Source: an uncultured Eubacteriales bacterium (lineage in GTDB: Bacteria; Bacillota; Clostridia; Lachnospirales; Anaerotignaceae). From it: DNA of 5,577 nt. The position numbers and the translations under genes were made by a program. The stretch is taken from assembly GCA_934552695.1 (NCBI GenBank), contig CAKTER010000109.1, forward strand, positions 1 to 5,577, read 5' to 3'. Positions within the stretch are counted from its first letter, which is position 1. The number at the start of each line of letters is the position of its first letter. This document shows positions 5,017-5,577 of this stretch, piece by piece. The notes under the pieces are model-generated. The model ran no database searches and was not told the DNA's origin. It saw nothing but the letters and a program-made list of their open reading frames with translations.

Positions 5017-5577
5017 TTACAGATTGGGGTTATAGAGCAGCGTTCCCTGGGCGTCGTAAATCACAGCGTCGCCGCCGACCCATTCGGAATCCGTCTCCGT
5101 CCCCTGGGCGTCGATTTCGGTCCGGTACACCTCGGAGCGCAGCTCCAGCCCATTGGACAGCGCCGCATCCACGGTCAGCTTCAGCGTTTGGTTGGCCCCC
5201 AGCGTCAGCTCCTCCGGCAGATTGCAGAAATAGTTGGCCTGGCTATACACGGGAGCCGACTCGCCAGAGGTTATCGGTTCCGCCTCGGCAATAGGCTGGG
5301 CCTGAGAGGCTGCGAGGTTGGCATCGGAGAAGCCGGGGGCCAGAGCGGTGCGGTAAATTTCTCTCCCGTTGGCCCGGGCCACCAAATCGACGGACCGGAC
5401 GGTATCCAGCCAAAGCCCGGACAATTCCGCATCCACCGAGCCATACAGGCTGAGGGTTCCGGTTTTGGCGTTATAGGTACAGCTTCCGGTCAGGTTGGCA
5501 TACAGGCCGGGCAGGGCGTCGGAATAGGGGGCCAGGCCCCAATACAGGGATTCGGTCTGGATGGTGTCCCCGGTTTG
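5017..5577 (-). CDS. Unrecognised, probably extracytoplasmic beta-rich protein, C-terminal part
   Basis: The frame is open from the right window edge to TAA at 5017-5019, giving the last 186 residues; the start lies outside. A GTG at 5434-5436 could be misread as the start, but the frame continues 47 codons to the edge without a stop and with similar composition, and the GTG has no good binding site. The fragment is rich in Thr, Ser, Gly, Asn, Leu and acidic residues and has alternating hydrophobic positions typical of beta-sandwich domains. There are only two cysteines (33 and 118 of the fragment). A low-complexity Ala/Glu/Gln/Ser/Pro linker (about 84-112) separates two segments. These share a VDAxLSxxLxL-like pattern (48-57 and 136-145), suggesting two related folds. 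No membrane helix or sorting signal is seen at the C-terminus, which ends LLYNPNL. I do not recognise a family. Export is inferred from composition only. It has its own terminator and no neighbouring gene on its strand within view. Confidence 0.8.
   Translation of the reverse strand, partial: QTGDTIQTESLYWGLAPYSDALPGLYANLTGSCTYNAKTGTLSLYGSVDAELSGLWLDTVRSVDLVARANGREIYRTALAPGFSDANLAASQAQPIAEAEPITSGESAPVYSQANYFCNLPEELTLGANQTLKLTVDAALSNGLELRSEVYRTEIDAQGTETDSEWVGGDAVIYDAQGTLLYNPNL

Overview
The window looks like chromosomal DNA of a GC-rich gut-type Clostridia member, most likely of the Oscillospiraceae/Ruminococcaceae group. The signs are strong GGAGG-type ribosome binding sites, sigma-A promoters (TTGAAA, 17 bp spacer, TATA-like -10), a DUF6110-type small protein in front of a heavy-metal P-type ATPase, a Clostridia-style Pit transporter, and hairpin repeats of the GGCTCCCTT...AAGGGAG...GGGATTG type that I associate with these genomes. 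The taxonomic call is inference from style, not a search.

Layout. Positions 1-431 (minus) hold the first 143 codons of an L-2-amino-thiazoline-4-carboxylic acid hydrolase-like protein, cut by the window edge. It has its own promoter and a palindrome lying on the predicted transcription start. Positions 432-812 are a divergent intergenic region with two back-to-back promoters, a weak terminator-like hairpin and otherwise non-coding, purine-rich DNA. Positions 813-3352 (plus) form the main operon. It encodes a 26-residue single-span membrane peptide, a 92-residue DUF6110-like protein with one membrane span and a C-terminal Cys-Cys-Cys cluster, and a 697-residue P1B-like metal ATPase whose usual CPC/SPC membrane motif is replaced by Phe-Ser-Cys. 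An intrinsic-terminator-like hairpin sits between the second and third genes, and a strong UUCG-loop terminator closes the operon.

Positions 3353-3616 hold that terminator and one copy of a hairpin repeat. Positions 3617-4636 (plus) encode a complete 339-residue inorganic phosphate (Pit family) transporter. Positions 4637-5016 are non-coding: a G-run cluster just after the stop codon, a 148-bp element with 11-bp terminal inverted repeats whose right half matches the repeat upstream of the transporter, and a terminator facing the last gene. Positions 5017-5577 (minus) encode the C-terminal 186 residues of an unrecognised, probably extracytoplasmic beta-rich protein running off the right edge.

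The most interesting part is the three-gene metal operon. Its plan of a small one-span protein with possible metal ligands encoded directly upstream of a P1B ATPase recalls the mycobacterial PacL (DUF1490)-CtpC pairs, where the small protein is an ATPase-associated metal chaperone. I infer that the DUF6110-like protein, perhaps with the tiny peptide, plays a similar role here. The transported metal cannot be read from the sequence.
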